64,000 nt of DNA from Sulfitobacter undariae. GTDB lineage: Bacteria > Pseudomonadota > Alphaproteobacteria > Rhodobacterales > Rhodobacteraceae. The position numbers and the translations under genes were made by a program. The notes under the pieces were generated by a model that worked only from the letters and a program-made list of their open reading frames with translations, made no database searches and was not told where the DNA came from. The stretch is from positions 558,001-622,000 of the forward strand of contig NZ_JACIEI010000001.1 in NCBI RefSeq assembly GCF_014196805.1. The letters run 5' to 3'. This document shows positions 42,416 through 52,154 of the stretch, in pieces (within the stretch, counting starts at the first letter, position 1; the number at the start of each line of letters is the position of its first letter).

Positions 42416-43789
42416 TCAACAGTTGGGAACATTTACCGCCAATCCACCCAGCGAAGTTTCTTTATACTTCTCGCTCATGTCCGCACCCGTCTGGCGCATG
42501 GTTTCAATACAGGCATCCAGAGGCACCAGATGTGTGCCATCTCCGCGCAAGGCGAGGCTGGCGGCAGAGACGGCTTTGATCGCACCCAGACCGTTGCGCT
42601 CGATACAGGGGACTTGGACAAGGCCGCGCACGGGATCGCATGTCATTCCCAGATGATGCTCCAGCGCGATTTCGGCGGCGTTCTCGACTTGCTCGGGGGT
42701 GCCGCCCATAACGGCACAGAGCGCCCCTGCGGACATAGCAGCGGCGGAGCCTACCTCGGCCTGACAACCCGCTTCGGCACCCGAGATGGAGGCGTTGAAT
42801 TTGACCAAACCGCCAATGGCCGCAGCGGTGAGCAAGAAATCCTCGATATGGCTCTCGGATGCACCGGGCACGTGATCAAGGTAATACCGCAATGTGGCGG
42901 GCATCACACCTGCCGCACCATTGGTGGGGGCGGTGACCACCTGACCGCCTGCGGCGTTTTCCTCGTTTACTGCCATGGCGTAGACGCTCATCCAGTCGTT
43001 GATGGTATGGGGGGCAGATTGGTTCATGCCGCGCTCGGAAAGCAGCGCCTCGTGAATGGCTTTGGCGCGGCGTTTCACGTTCAGGCCACCGGGCAGTATG
43101 CCATCGGTTTCCAAGCCACGGTTGATGCAATCATTCATCACTTGCCACAGGCGTTTCGTGCCCGTGCGCAGATTATCGGCACCACCGCGCGCTTCTTCGT
43201 TGCTGCGCTTCATGCCTGCTATGGTTTTACCCGATGCTTTGGCCATCTCCAGCATCTCGGCGGCTGATTTGAACGGGTAGGGAACGGGCGTGCCCTCTTC
43301 GGTGTTCTTGCCTGCGGCAAGCTCCTCTTCGGTCATGACAAAACCGCCGCCGATGGAATAGAACACTTGCCGCAATGTGATGTCGCCCTGTGCGTCCAGC
43401 GCCATGAGGGTCATGCCGTTGGCGTGACCTTTGAGCGGGGTGTCATAGTCAAAGATCAAATCAGCTTTGGGGTCAAAGTGCAGTGTCGGCAGATCGGGCA
43501 CAGTGATCGTTTTACTGGCGTTTATGGCCTTCAGCGTCTCTTCTGCGCGGTCTGCGTCAAAGGTTTCGGGTGAAAACCCTGCGAGGCCCAGAATTGTGGC
43601 GCGGTCTGTGGCGTGGCCAACACCTGTAAATGCCAGACTCCCGTGTAAGGAGGCGCGCAGCCCTGCAAAATGGAAAGGAGAGGCCCGCATCATGTCTAAA
43701 AACCGTTGGGCGGCCACCATCGGGCCCATTGTGTGCGAAGACGAGGGGCCTATGCCCACTTTGAACATCTCGAAAACAGATAAAAACAT
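42416..43789 (-). CDS. sdaA: L-serine ammonia-lyase (iron-sulfur type)
   Basis: Deaminates serine to pyruvate. 457 residues, single-chain SdaA type. The N-terminal SDH-beta domain starts MFLSVFEMFKVGIGPSSSHTMGP, an exact family signature. The alpha domain includes GAAGVMPATLRYYLDHV, GAEAGCQAEVGSAAAMSAGALCAVMGG and CDPVRGLVQVPCIERN, with the Cys residues that bind the [4Fe-4S] cluster. C-terminal MRQTGADMSEKYKETSLGGLAV is also typical. The start at 43789 fits the family; a frame to 43852 exists but adds unrelated basic sequence. No strong ribosome site is seen. Confidence 0.96.
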   Translation of the reverse strand: MFLSVFEMFKVGIGPSSSHTMGPMVAAQRFLDMMRASPFHFAGLRASLHGSLAFTGVGHATDRATILGLAGFSPETFDADRAEETLKAINASKTITVPDLPTLHFDPKADLIFDYDTPLKGHANGMTLMALDAQGDITLRQVFYSIGGGFVMTEEELAAGKNTEEGTPVPYPFKSAAEMLEMAKASGKTIAGMKRSNEEARGGADNLRTGTKRLWQVMNDCINRGLETDGILPGGLNVKRRAKAIHEALLSERGMNQSAPHTINDWMSVYAMAVNEENAAGGQVVTAPTNGAAGVMPATLRYYLDHVPGASESHIEDFLLTAAAIGGLVKFNASISGAEAGCQAEVGSAAAMSAGALCAVMGGTPEQVENAAEIALEHHLGMTCDPVRGLVQVPCIERNGLGAIKAVSAASLALRGDGTHLVPLDACIETMRQTGADMSEKYKETSLGGLAVNVPNC

Positions 43790-44132
43790 CAGGTGGCACT
43801 TCCATAAAACGGTGTGGCGGGGGACGCCGCGATGAGGGGCACGCCGCCACACGTTGGGGTGTGGGCAGCATATTCACGCGGCGCAATAGTGCAAGTGCTG
43901 CTGTCGCGCCGCGATGCCGAGCAACGGCGGCGCTGCGGTAAGTTGCAAAAGGAAAATTCAAGCTGTGATCTCATCCCTTGATTGTGCGGCAAAGGTTCAC
44001 CTGTGGCTGGTCAGAAAACGACGCGCCAAGGTGCATTCAAGGCTACAACTGGGATACGCAGGGCACAATTCTCCTCGCACCTTGCGCGCATATTTCCTAT
44101 AAGCACTGTGACACCTTAACGGAGCTGCCCCC
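43790..44132. other. Divergent interval between sdaA and rpiA
   Basis: No coding frame was recognised. It should contain both promoters. TATAAG at 44098-44103 could be the -10 of rpiA, but its -35 is poor. Nothing else was identified. Confidence 0.4.
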
Positions 44133-44921
44133 ATGTCAGGAGAACTGTCACCGATTGATAAAGCCAAGTTTGTGGCCGCCAAACGTGCAGCCGACTTTGT
44201 GGAAGACGGCATGCGTGTTGGTCTTGGCACTGGGTCAACTGCCGCATGGTTGGTGCGTTGTCTAGGCGAGAGGGTGCGCGAAGAAGGTTTGAGGATGCGA
44301 GGTATCCCTACCTCCAGCCGCACAGCGCATCTGGCACGTGAAGTCGGGATCGATGTGATCAGCCTTGATGAAGCGAAATGGCTGGATCTGACGATTGACG
44401 GGGCGGATGAATTCAACGGCGACCTGAACCTGATCAAAGGCGGCGGTGGCGCATTGTTGCAAGAGAAGATTGTAGCGACTGCAAGTGATCAAATGATCGT
44501 GATTGCAGACATCGGCAAAGAGGTAGAGCATCTGGGCGCGTTCCCCTTGCCCGTTGAGATGGTGCCCTTCGGGTGGCAAACCACACAGGCATTGGTGGAA
44601 GAGACGCTGATCTCGATGGATGTGCTGGGCAATAACAGCACGCTGCGCATGAACGGTGAGCGCCCGTTTGTGACGGATGAGGGAAATTACCTGCTTGATC
44701 TGCACCTCAATCGCATCGGCAATCCGCGTCAACTGTCGCTTGTGCTCAATCAAATGCCGGGTGTGGTTGAAAACGGGCTTTTCATGGATATCTGTGACAA
44801 GGTTGTGATTGGCTTTGGCGACGGGCGCGTTGAGGTCCGTGATATCAACAGCGGTACAGTTGAAAAAGATCGGGTTGATTTTGTCGAAAGCGACAATCTC
44901 TTTGCCGATCTAGGCGATTAA
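44133..44921 (+). CDS. rpiA: Ribose-5-phosphate isomerase A
   Basis: Interconverts ribose 5-phosphate and ribulose 5-phosphate. 262 residues. Family marks: MRVGLGTGSTAAWLVRCLGE (phosphate loop), TSSRTAHLA, LTIDGADEFNGDLNLIKGGGGALLQEKI with the catalytic Asp/Glu and Lys, and PVEMVPFGWQTT. It is followed 18 bp later by gor. The pairing is functionally sensible, since the pentose phosphate pathway feeds NADPH to glutathione reductase, and co-transcription is likely. Confidence 0.97.
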   Translation: MSGELSPIDKAKFVAAKRAADFVEDGMRVGLGTGSTAAWLVRCLGERVREEGLRMRGIPTSSRTAHLAREVGIDVISLDEAKWLDLTIDGADEFNGDLNLIKGGGGALLQEKIVATASDQMIVIADIGKEVEHLGAFPLPVEMVPFGWQTTQALVEETLISMDVLGNNSTLRMNGERPFVTDEGNYLLDLHLNRIGNPRQLSLVLNQMPGVVENGLFMDICDKVVIGFGDGRVEVRDINSGTVEKDRVDFVESDNLFADLGD

Positions 44922-44939
44922 AATATAAAGGGCAGGGCC

Positions 44940-46298
44940 ATGAGCAATTTTGACTATGATTTGTTTGTCATCGGAGGCGGTTCCGGTGGGGTACGTGCAG
45001 CACGGGTTGCCGCAAGCGAATATGGCGTAAAGGTCGGCTTGGCCGAAGAGGACCGTTATGGCGGGACCTGTGTGATCCGTGGATGTGTCCCTAAAAAGCT
45101 GATGGTTTTTGCCTCTGGCTATGGCGAGATGACACAAGATGCCCGTGATTATGGCTGGGACGTGCAGGATGGTGCGTTTGATTGGCATGTCTTCTCGGGC
45201 AAAATGCGCGCAGAGTTGGACCGCCTTGAGGGGGTGTACCGCAGATTGCTGGATGGTTCTGGTGTTGAGAAATTCGATGCACGCGCTACGTTAAAAGACG
45301 CTCATACTGTTACCTTGTCGACAGGTGAGGAAAAGACCGCGAAACATATCCTGATCGCGACGGGCGGACGGCCTGTGCGGTTGGATCTGCCAAATGCGGA
45401 TCTGGGGATTGTATCCGACGACATCTTCCATCTGGACGATCTGCCGCGCACGATGCTGATTGTCGGTGGCGGCTATATCGCCTGCGAATTTGCCTGCATC
45501 TTGCATGGGTTGGGTGTTGAAGTGACACTGTTTTACCGTGGCGGCCAGATTTTGAACGGCTTTGACGACGAAGCACGGGGCCTTGTGGCGGAACAGATGC
45601 GCGCGCGGGGCATCAAAATGCACTCGGGCACCAACATCCTAGAGATGGAAGACCGCGATGGTGGCACTTGGGTTAAAGGCACAACTGGCCCTGAAAAAAT
45701 CTATGATAAAGTGTTCTTTGCGACGGGCCGCAAGCCGAACTCTGACAATATGGGGTTAGAGGCGCTGGGCATCGCGATGGGCCGCAACGGCGCAATTGAG
45801 GTGAATGAGTACAGCCAGACGGGTGTGCCATCAGTCTATGCTATCGGTGATGTGACCGACCGTGTGAACCTGACGCCTGTGGCGATCCGCGAAGGTATGG
45901 CATTTGTAAAAACCGTATTCGGCGGGGAACCTACGCCAGTGGATCACGATCTGATCCCCTCTGCCGTGTTTACCCAGCCTGAAATGGGCACCGTCGGCAT
46001 GACCGAAGAAGAAGCACGTGCGCAAGAAGAGATCGAAGTGTACTCAACCACCTTCAAGCCGATGCAGTCTGCTTTTGCGGGCCGCGATGACCGTGTGATG
46101 ATGAAATTGGTTGTTTCCAAAGAAAACCGTACTGTGTTGGGATGTCATATCGTCGCACCGCAAGCAGGTGAAATGATTCAAATGGCGGGTATTGCGGTGA
46201 AAATGGGCGCTACGAAAGAGCAGTTTGACCAAACCTGCGCTGTGCACCCTACAATGTCCGAAGAATTGGTGACCATGCGCAGTCCTGTGCGGTCATGA
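44940..46298 (+). CDS. gor: Glutathione-disulfide reductase
   Basis: NADPH-dependent flavoenzyme that recycles oxidised glutathione. 452 residues. FAD-binding start YDLFVIGGGSGGVRAARVAA; redox disulfide GGTCVIRGCVPKK with Cys44 and Cys49. The NAD(P) fold is at about 170 (MLIVGGGYIACEFACIL), with downstream basic residues that favour NADPH. FAD site YAIGDVTDR; C-terminal dimer interface HPTMSEELVTMRSP with the catalytic His and Glu. The absence of lipoamide-dehydrogenase features (GGTCLNVGC) supports glutathione as substrate. It is 18 bp downstream of rpiA. Confidence 0.95.
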   Translation: MSNFDYDLFVIGGGSGGVRAARVAASEYGVKVGLAEEDRYGGTCVIRGCVPKKLMVFASGYGEMTQDARDYGWDVQDGAFDWHVFSGKMRAELDRLEGVYRRLLDGSGVEKFDARATLKDAHTVTLSTGEEKTAKHILIATGGRPVRLDLPNADLGIVSDDIFHLDDLPRTMLIVGGGYIACEFACILHGLGVEVTLFYRGGQILNGFDDEARGLVAEQMRARGIKMHSGTNILEMEDRDGGTWVKGTTGPEKIYDKVFFATGRKPNSDNMGLEALGIAMGRNGAIEVNEYSQTGVPSVYAIGDVTDRVNLTPVAIREGMAFVKTVFGGEPTPVDHDLIPSAVFTQPEMGTVGMTEEEARAQEEIEVYSTTFKPMQSAFAGRDDRVMMKLVVSKENRTVLGCHIVAPQAGEMIQMAGIAVKMGATKEQFDQTCAVHPTMSEELVTMRSPVRS

Positions 46299-46310
46299 TC
46301 GTGCAGACAT

Positions 46311-46339
46311 CTTGAAATAGTTGTGTAAACTCACGATTT
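46311..46339 (+). promoter_or_regulatory. Possible heat-shock (RpoH-type) promoter for hflKC
   Basis: CTTGAAA (46311-46317) matches the sigma-32 -35 consensus. After CTTG and 17 bp comes CACGATTT (46332-46339), a partial match to the alphaproteobacterial RpoH -10. It precedes hflK by about 90 bp. The genes served are envelope protease factors, which fits, but the -10 match is weak. An ACAAAC/GTTTGT dyad lies between it and hflK. Confidence 0.3.
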
Positions 46340-46426
46340 AGAGGTTACAGGGGGTACAAACGTATAGTTTGTGCAACTTACGACAAGCCTGCTCCGGATC
46401 GGGGCGACTTAAAGAGGGAAATAATT

Positions 46427-47653
46427 ATGGCTGGCAACACAGGCGGTCCTTGGGGCGGCGGTGGCAACACAGGCGGCGGCAATGGCGGCGGCAATAAAGG
46501 CGGCGGTGATAACGGCGGCCAAAATGGCGGCGGTAACCGCGGCAATAACGGTGGCGGCGACAAGCCCCCGATCCCCGAGATCGACGAGTTGGTTAAAAAA
46601 GGCCAAGAACATCTGCGCGTTTTGATGGGGGGCGGTGGCCGCTCCAAAGGGACTGGCGGCGGTTCCGGTGGTGGCACTGGCGGGCCTGAGCTGACACGCG
46701 GCACCATCGGTGTTGGTGTACTTGTCGCGGCTGCGGCGTGGCTGTTTGCCTCTACTTATACTGTGCGCCCTGAACAGCAGTCGATTGAGCTGTTCCTTGG
46801 TAAATTCTCGGGCATCGGTACTGAGGGTCTGAACTTTGCCCCATGGCCGTTTGTCACTGCCGAAGTATTTGACGTTACAACCAACCGTACGGAAACATTG
46901 GGCACCCAGCGGAGCACCAATGACAACGGCGGCTTGATGCTGACGACGGATGAGAACATCGTTGATATTGATTTCCAAGTTGTTTGGAACATCAAAGACG
47001 CACAGCAATTCAAATTCTCGTTGCGCGATCCTGACTCGTCTGTGCGTGCGATTTCTGAATCCGCAATGCGTGAAGTGATTGCACAATCCGAACTGGCCCC
47101 CATCCTGAACCGGGATCGTGGTCTGGTGGAAGAAAAGGTCAAAGAGCTGATTCAGGTCACGTTGGACAACCGCAACACCGGCATCAACGTGCTGCGTGTG
47201 AACGTGAACAAAGTTGATCCGCCCAGCCGTACTGTTGTGGTGACAAACACCGATGGCTCAACCGAGCAGGTTTCTGTTGTAGATGCCTTCCGTGATGTTC
47301 AGGCTGCCGCGCAAGAGCGTGACCGTCTGGAACGCCAAGCGGATGCCTATGCAAACCAGAAAACGGCTGAAGCCCGTGGTGAAAGCGCCAAAATGCTGGA
47401 AGCCGCCGAAGGCTACCGCGCGCGTGAAGTTAACGGCGCAATCGGTGAGGCATCGCGTTTCGAAGCGGTTCTGACCGAATACACCGCCGCACCAGAAGTG
47501 ACACGCAAACGTCTGTATCTGGAAACCATGGAAAAAGTCTTTGGTCAGGTCGATAAGATCATCCTTGAAAACAACCAAGGTGAAGGCGGCGGCCAAGGCG
47601 TTGTGCCCTATCTGCCCCTGAACGAGCTGCGCCGCAGCGGAGGAAACAACTGA
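46427..47653 (+). CDS. hflK: HflK, FtsH protease modulator
   Basis: With HflC forms the membrane SPFH complex that encloses and modulates FtsH. 408 residues. The N-terminal 85 residues are cytoplasmic and extremely Gly/Asn rich, with a short ordered stretch PIPEIDELVKKGQEHLRVLM. One helix is near 86-106 (GTIGVGVLVAAAAWLFAS), followed by the SPFH domain (TVRPEQQSIELFLGKF...). A coiled helix then runs through AQERDRLERQADAYANQKTAEARGESAKM. It is coupled to hflC: TGA and ATG share one base (TGATG). Confidence 0.96.
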   Translation: MAGNTGGPWGGGGNTGGGNGGGNKGGGDNGGQNGGGNRGNNGGGDKPPIPEIDELVKKGQEHLRVLMGGGGRSKGTGGGSGGGTGGPELTRGTIGVGVLVAAAAWLFASTYTVRPEQQSIELFLGKFSGIGTEGLNFAPWPFVTAEVFDVTTNRTETLGTQRSTNDNGGLMLTTDENIVDIDFQVVWNIKDAQQFKFSLRDPDSSVRAISESAMREVIAQSELAPILNRDRGLVEEKVKELIQVTLDNRNTGINVLRVNVNKVDPPSRTVVVTNTDGSTEQVSVVDAFRDVQAAAQERDRLERQADAYANQKTAEARGESAKMLEAAEGYRAREVNGAIGEASRFEAVLTEYTAAPEVTRKRLYLETMEKVFGQVDKIILENNQGEGGGQGVVPYLPLNELRRSGGNN

Positions 47654-48552
47654 TGAAAAAGACCAGCTTTCTGATTCCGGTTGCCGCCATTCTTGTTGCG
47701 GCGTTCTTGTCTTCTATCTTTGTTGTGGATGAACGTGAAAAGGCACTTGTGCTGCGTTTTGGTCAGATCAAACAGGTTATCACTGAACCCGGTTTGGGGT
47801 TTAAGGTGCCAATGGTGGATGAGGTTGCGCGTTTTGAAGACCGCATCCTGACGCTGCAAACACCGCTGATCGAAGTCACACCTGCCGATGACCGCCGTTT
47901 GGAAATCGACGCATTTGTGCTCTACCGTATCGACGATGTGGTTCAGTACCGCCAAGCGGTTGGTGCCGGCGGTGAATCCCGTGCTGCCAACGACCTGAGC
48001 GGTATTCTGGAATCCCAGATTCGTGCAGTTTTGGGTTCGCAGGGTGTGACCTCCAACACCATCCTCTCGCCTGAGCGCTCTGGCTTGATGGATCAAATTC
48101 GTGTGCGCTCTGATGCGCGTGCAAATGCATTGGGCCTCAAGGTTGTAGATGTGCGCTTGCGTCAGACAAACCTGCCCGAGCAGAACTTTGACGCGACGCT
48201 GCAACGGATGATTGCGGAACGTGAACGCGAAGCAACGGATGAACGGGCGCGGGGTCGTGAAGCGGCCCAGCGTGTGACCGCCCTTGCGGACCGTACGTTT
48301 GAGGAAATCATCTCAGAAGCGCGCCGAGATGCGCGTATCATTGAAGGTGAAGCAGATGCAGAACGGAACCGTATTTTCGCCGAAGCCTATTCGAAAGATG
48401 CGGAGTTCTTTGAATTCTACCGTTCGCTTGCCGCTTATGAAGAAGCGCTGAAAGGCAGCAACTCTACCATGGTGTTGTCGCCCAATAGCGAATTCTTCAA
48501 CTACCTGCGCTCTGATCAAGGGTCGCGTTCGGATGAGGGTGAGCAACGCTAA
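47653..48552 (+). CDS. hflC: HflC, FtsH protease modulator
   Basis: Partner of HflK. 299 residues. An N-terminal signal-anchor helix (residues 5-25) is followed by the SPFH/band 7 domain beginning VDEREKALVLRFGQIKQV, and a long helical region from about residue 185 with many Arg/Glu/Ala. The C-terminal region has FFEFYRSLAAYEEAL and MVLSPNSEFFNYL, typical of HflC. The start overlaps the hflK stop by one base and a strong terminator follows. Confidence 0.96.
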   Translation: MKKTSFLIPVAAILVAAFLSSIFVVDEREKALVLRFGQIKQVITEPGLGFKVPMVDEVARFEDRILTLQTPLIEVTPADDRRLEIDAFVLYRIDDVVQYRQAVGAGGESRAANDLSGILESQIRAVLGSQGVTSNTILSPERSGLMDQIRVRSDARANALGLKVVDVRLRQTNLPEQNFDATLQRMIAEREREATDERARGREAAQRVTALADRTFEEIISEARRDARIIEGEADAERNRIFAEAYSKDAEFFEFYRSLAAYEEALKGSNSTMVLSPNSEFFNYLRSDQGSRSDEGEQR

Positions 48553-48575
48553 ATACTGATGTACTGTTGAATTTG

Positions 48576-48608
48576 AAAAGGGCCGCACATTTGTGTCGGC
48601 CCTTTTTT
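48576..48608 (+). terminator. Intrinsic terminator after hflC
   Basis: AAAAGGGCCG (48576-48585) pairs with CGGCCCTTTT (48597-48606), followed by TT, 24 bp after the hflC stop. It separates hflKC from degP, which must then have its own promoter or depend on read-through. Confidence 0.92.
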
Positions 48609-48758
48609 ATGTCCGATGCAATTGGTTGGGGGCCAACCGTTGAAATGAGAATTCAAAACACCATGTTTTATATTGCGGTCCGAGTGGTCAATGTGCACTC
48701 TGACCAGACATGAAAATCGCCCCGAGGCGGGTATGATTTCGATCAGGAGACAATAAAT

Positions 48759-50249
48759 ATGCAGCCCAAAGCGGTCGCCAGAACTCACACCCTTTCCTTT
48801 TCCCCTGCTATGCGTGCAGCCCTGATCGGGCTGATGGCACTGACACTGGTGATTTTGCAGACGGTCATGGCCTATGCCAAACCCGAAAGCCTTGCGCCTC
48901 TCGCAGAAAAAATCAGCCCCTCGGTTGTGAATATTACGACATCGACACTGGTTGAGGGCCGCACAGGGCCACGCGGCATCGTACCTGAAGGATCGCCGTT
49001 TGAGGATTTCTTTCGTGAATTTCAAGACCGAGACCGTGGTGACGATGACGGAGCACCATCGCCGCGCCGCTCGTCTGCGTTGGGGTCCGGTTTTGTGATT
49101 TCCGAAGATGGCTATGTTGTCACCAACAACCACGTGATTGATGGTGCGGATGAAATCACCATCGAATTTTTCTCGGGCAAAGAATTGGTGGCCACAGTGA
49201 TCGGTACAGACCCGAACACGGATATTGCCCTGTTGAAGGTCGAAGCCGACCAGCCGCTGCCCTTTGTCAAATTCGGCAACAGTGATGCGGCGCGTGTCGG
49301 TGATTGGGTTGTCGCGATGGGTAACCCGTTGGGGCAGGGGTTTTCTGTTTCTGCGGGGATCGTAAGCGCACGCAACCGCGCACTGTCGGGCACTTATGAT
49401 GACTACATCCAGACTGATGCGGCGATCAACCGTGGGAACTCGGGGGGGCCGTTGTTTGATATGGACGGCGCTGTGATCGGTGTGAACACGGCGATCTTGT
49501 CTCCTAATGGCGGCTCGATCGGGATCGGCTTCTCGATGGCATCCAATGTGGTGTCACGGGTTGTGGACCAGTTGAAAGAATTCGGCGAAACGCGTCGTGG
49601 CTGGCTGGGCGTGCGTATTCAGGACGTCACACAGGACGTGGCAGATGCGATGGGGCTTCAAGAGGCAAAAGGTGCGCTGATCACTGATGTGCCCGAAGGC
49701 CCTGCAAAAGTTGCAGGTCTGAAAACCGGTGACGTGATTTTGTCTTTTGACGGGGTGGATGTTGGCGATACACGCGGTTTGGTCCGTCAGGTGGGCAATA
49801 GCGCCGTTGGTGCAACTGTTCGTGTCACGGTCCTGCGCGAAGGGAAAAGCCAAACCATTGCTGTAACCCTTGGGCGCCGCGAAGACTCGGGCAGTGACGC
49901 GACACCAGAAGACGAAGGCACACCGGATGCAAGCGAAGCACCTGATGTTTCCTCTCTGCTGGGTCTCACAGTTACGCAACTGACTGACGACATGCGTCAA
50001 GAGCTGGGGGCGTCTGCGGATATGGAGGGCCTTGCTGTGACAGCCGTAACCGAGGGTTCCGAAGCCTTTGAGAAAGGTCTGCGTGTTGGTGATATCCTCA
50101 CCGAAGCGGGCCAGCAAAAAATTGCGGTTATTGCCGATCTGGATGCGCGTATCCAAGCGGCACGTGACGCAGGGCGCAAATCCTTGCTGCTGCTGGTACG
50201 CCGTGCCGGTGATCCGCGCTTTGTGGCACTGACCCTTGATGAAGAATAA
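48759..50249 (+). CDS. degP: DegP/DegQ-type periplasmic serine protease
   Basis: Protease-chaperone for misfolded envelope proteins. 496 residues. N-terminal signal or signal-anchor about residues 18-40. The trypsin-like domain has the catalytic triad His125 (TNNHVIDGADE), Asp155 (DPNTDIALLKV) and Ser228 (NRGNSGGPLFD). PDZ1 begins near 285 (RGWLGVRIQDVTQDVAD). An acidic Asp/Glu/Ser/Pro linker (about 375-395) precedes PDZ2 (about 400-495). AGGAGA lies 9 bp before the ATG. It follows hflK-hflC after a terminator, a common order in alphaproteobacteria where the three act together in membrane quality control. Confidence 0.96.
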   Translation: MQPKAVARTHTLSFSPAMRAALIGLMALTLVILQTVMAYAKPESLAPLAEKISPSVVNITTSTLVEGRTGPRGIVPEGSPFEDFFREFQDRDRGDDDGAPSPRRSSALGSGFVISEDGYVVTNNHVIDGADEITIEFFSGKELVATVIGTDPNTDIALLKVEADQPLPFVKFGNSDAARVGDWVVAMGNPLGQGFSVSAGIVSARNRALSGTYDDYIQTDAAINRGNSGGPLFDMDGAVIGVNTAILSPNGGSIGIGFSMASNVVSRVVDQLKEFGETRRGWLGVRIQDVTQDVADAMGLQEAKGALITDVPEGPAKVAGLKTGDVILSFDGVDVGDTRGLVRQVGNSAVGATVRVTVLREGKSQTIAVTLGRREDSGSDATPEDEGTPDASEAPDVSSLLGLTVTQLTDDMRQELGASADMEGLAVTAVTEGSEAFEKGLRVGDILTEAGQQKIAVIADLDARIQAARDAGRKSLLLLVRRAGDPRFVALTLDEE

Positions 50250-50280
50250 GAGCACTGCTCTAATCAAATCTAATCAAAAG

Positions 50281-50308
50281 AAAGGCGCTCCAACCGGGGC
50301 GCCTTTTT
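50281..50308 (+). terminator. Intrinsic terminator after degP
   Basis: AAAGGCGC (50281-50288) pairs with GCGCCTTT (50299-50306) with a 10-nt loop and a TTTTT end. It can also serve the convergent lipoprotein gene through its AAA side. Confidence 0.92.
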
Positions 50309-50334
50309 CATATGTTGCATGGGGTTTAGCGGCG

Positions 50335-50874
50335 TTACGGGGTGCGGGGGACCGCGACAATGCCCAGTTCGCGGGCGGTCTCCATGGACAACACCTCGCT
50401 ATGCAATCCGTTTTTCGACTGTATCGCCAACACAGCACTGCGGGTGGCGCTGTCCATATTTCCCGTCACGACACCTGAATATAGCCCCCGCGCTAGTAAT
50501 GCCCGCTGTAAGGTTGAAACCAGTTCAACCGTGAAGGCAGGAGGGCAGGGGGTTTCAAACCAGTTGTTTGCGCGCGGTGTTACAATATTTTGGCGGCTTT
50601 CTTGACGGTAAACGGGTAAAGTCCCGATTGACCCGTCGGAATTGGTTTGCGCAGGCGTGACCAGTACTTTTTTGGTCACCGTCTCGACGACCGCAGGGGT
50701 TGGTATTTTTTCCCAACAGGTGCCAGCCGGCGCTCCATGCGGGGCCAAGCCATTATTCAAAACATCACCGCTGTTTGATGCAGGTGTTGTCTGCAAGCAT
50801 GCCGAAAGCGCCAAAGCGCTGAAAAGAACTATTGTTGAACAAAGTCCCGAACCTGATTTGAATGCCTGTGTCAT
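50335..50874 (-). CDS. Lipoprotein with peptidoglycan-binding domain
   Basis: 179 residues. Lipoprotein signal with lipobox LSAC (Cys26). A central region with Thr/Pro and two Cys (GTCWEKIP and ETPCPP) probably forms a disulfide. The C-terminal module of about 60 residues (VELVSTLQRALLARGLYSGVVTGNMDSATRSAVLAIQ) matches the PG_binding_1 fold of helical repeats. It would be anchored to a membrane and touch the cell wall; no enzymatic domain is seen. It is convergent with degP. Confidence 0.85.
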   Translation of the reverse strand: MTQAFKSGSGLCSTIVLFSALALSACLQTTPASNSGDVLNNGLAPHGAPAGTCWEKIPTPAVVETVTKKVLVTPAQTNSDGSIGTLPVYRQESRQNIVTPRANNWFETPCPPAFTVELVSTLQRALLARGLYSGVVTGNMDSATRSAVLAIQSKNGLHSEVLSMETARELGIVAVPRTP

Positions 50875-51027
50875 TGCCCAACGCCTTTTGGGTCTGCGTG
50901 TATCACCTTAGCTTACCTGTATTTTTGAAGGTTGCCTAGAACCTCAAAGCCACCTCGGCAAAGAGTGACATAAAAGGGGCTGGCATAGGCGCGAATGCTT
51001 GCTTAGAAACGGAGGGGAAATTTATAG

Positions 51028-51365
<338 letters not shown>

Positions 51366-51366
<1 letters not shown>

Positions 51367-52154
51367 TGACCCAAGCGCGGCGTCGGCTGGTGTGCCCGTG
51401 GCGCGGCACCGCGCGCCGCGCCGTGTTACCGCTGTGTGTGTGGCTAGCGGGGGCGGGGACTGCCCTAGCGGCAGAAACGATCACATCCGCCCGCTTTACC
51501 GAGCCAACCTCGCGTTACGCCCATGGCGTGTTGGGGGATGCCGAGGAATGGGAGGCGTTGGAGATCAAGACAAACAATGCGTCCAATGATACCCTTTCAT
51601 CAAATGCTGTCTTGCGCAAAAACACATATACAATAAGGCTGCCGCTCACGTCGGTTTTTGAAGATGTGGCACCGCGCCTCGCGGATGTAGATGGGGATGG
51701 CAATCCCGAAGTTGTTGTCGTTGAGACAAGCGTCACACAAGGCGCGTCCCTTGCGATTTATGACGCAAAGGGAAAACGCGCAGCGACCCCGTATATAGGC
51801 ACAAGAAACCGTTGGCTTGCCCCTGTGGCTGTGGCGGATCTGGACGGCGATGGTTTTGTTGAACTTGCCTACATTGACCGCCCCCACCTGATGAAAACGC
51901 TGCGCGTCTGGCGCTTTGAAAATGGGGCATTGAGCGAAATCGCCACCTTTGGTGGGGTAACAAACCACCGTGTCGGAGAAACCGATATTGCGGGTGGTCT
52001 GCGCGATTGCGGTACGGGCCCCGAGATGATCGTCGCAAATGCAAACTGGACGCGCCTGATGGCTGTGACCTTGCAAAATGCATCTCTCGTAGCCCGTGAC
52101 ATCGGCCCTCACAAAAACCGCAACAGCTTTAACCGTGCATTGGAGTGCCGATGA
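51366..52154 (+). CDS. Secreted FG-GAP/VCBS-repeat protein
   Basis: 262 residues. A long basic N-terminus precedes a signal segment (VLPLCVWLAGAGTALA, cleaved before AETI), so the true start could be a few codons further in. The mature protein has two clear calcium-binding blade motifs, ADVDGDGNPEVVVVE and ADLDGDGFVELAYID, as in FG-GAP beta-propellers, and a weaker third near GGLRDCGTGPEMIVANA. Role unknown; such propellers mediate protein or surface contacts. Overlaps couple it to the ferredoxin (one base) and to the next small secreted protein (four bases). Confidence 0.85.

Noticed and set aside
46427..46700. Tandem GGC-rich repeats at the start of hflK as a repeat element
   Set aside because: They encode the Gly-rich N-terminus normal for HflK.
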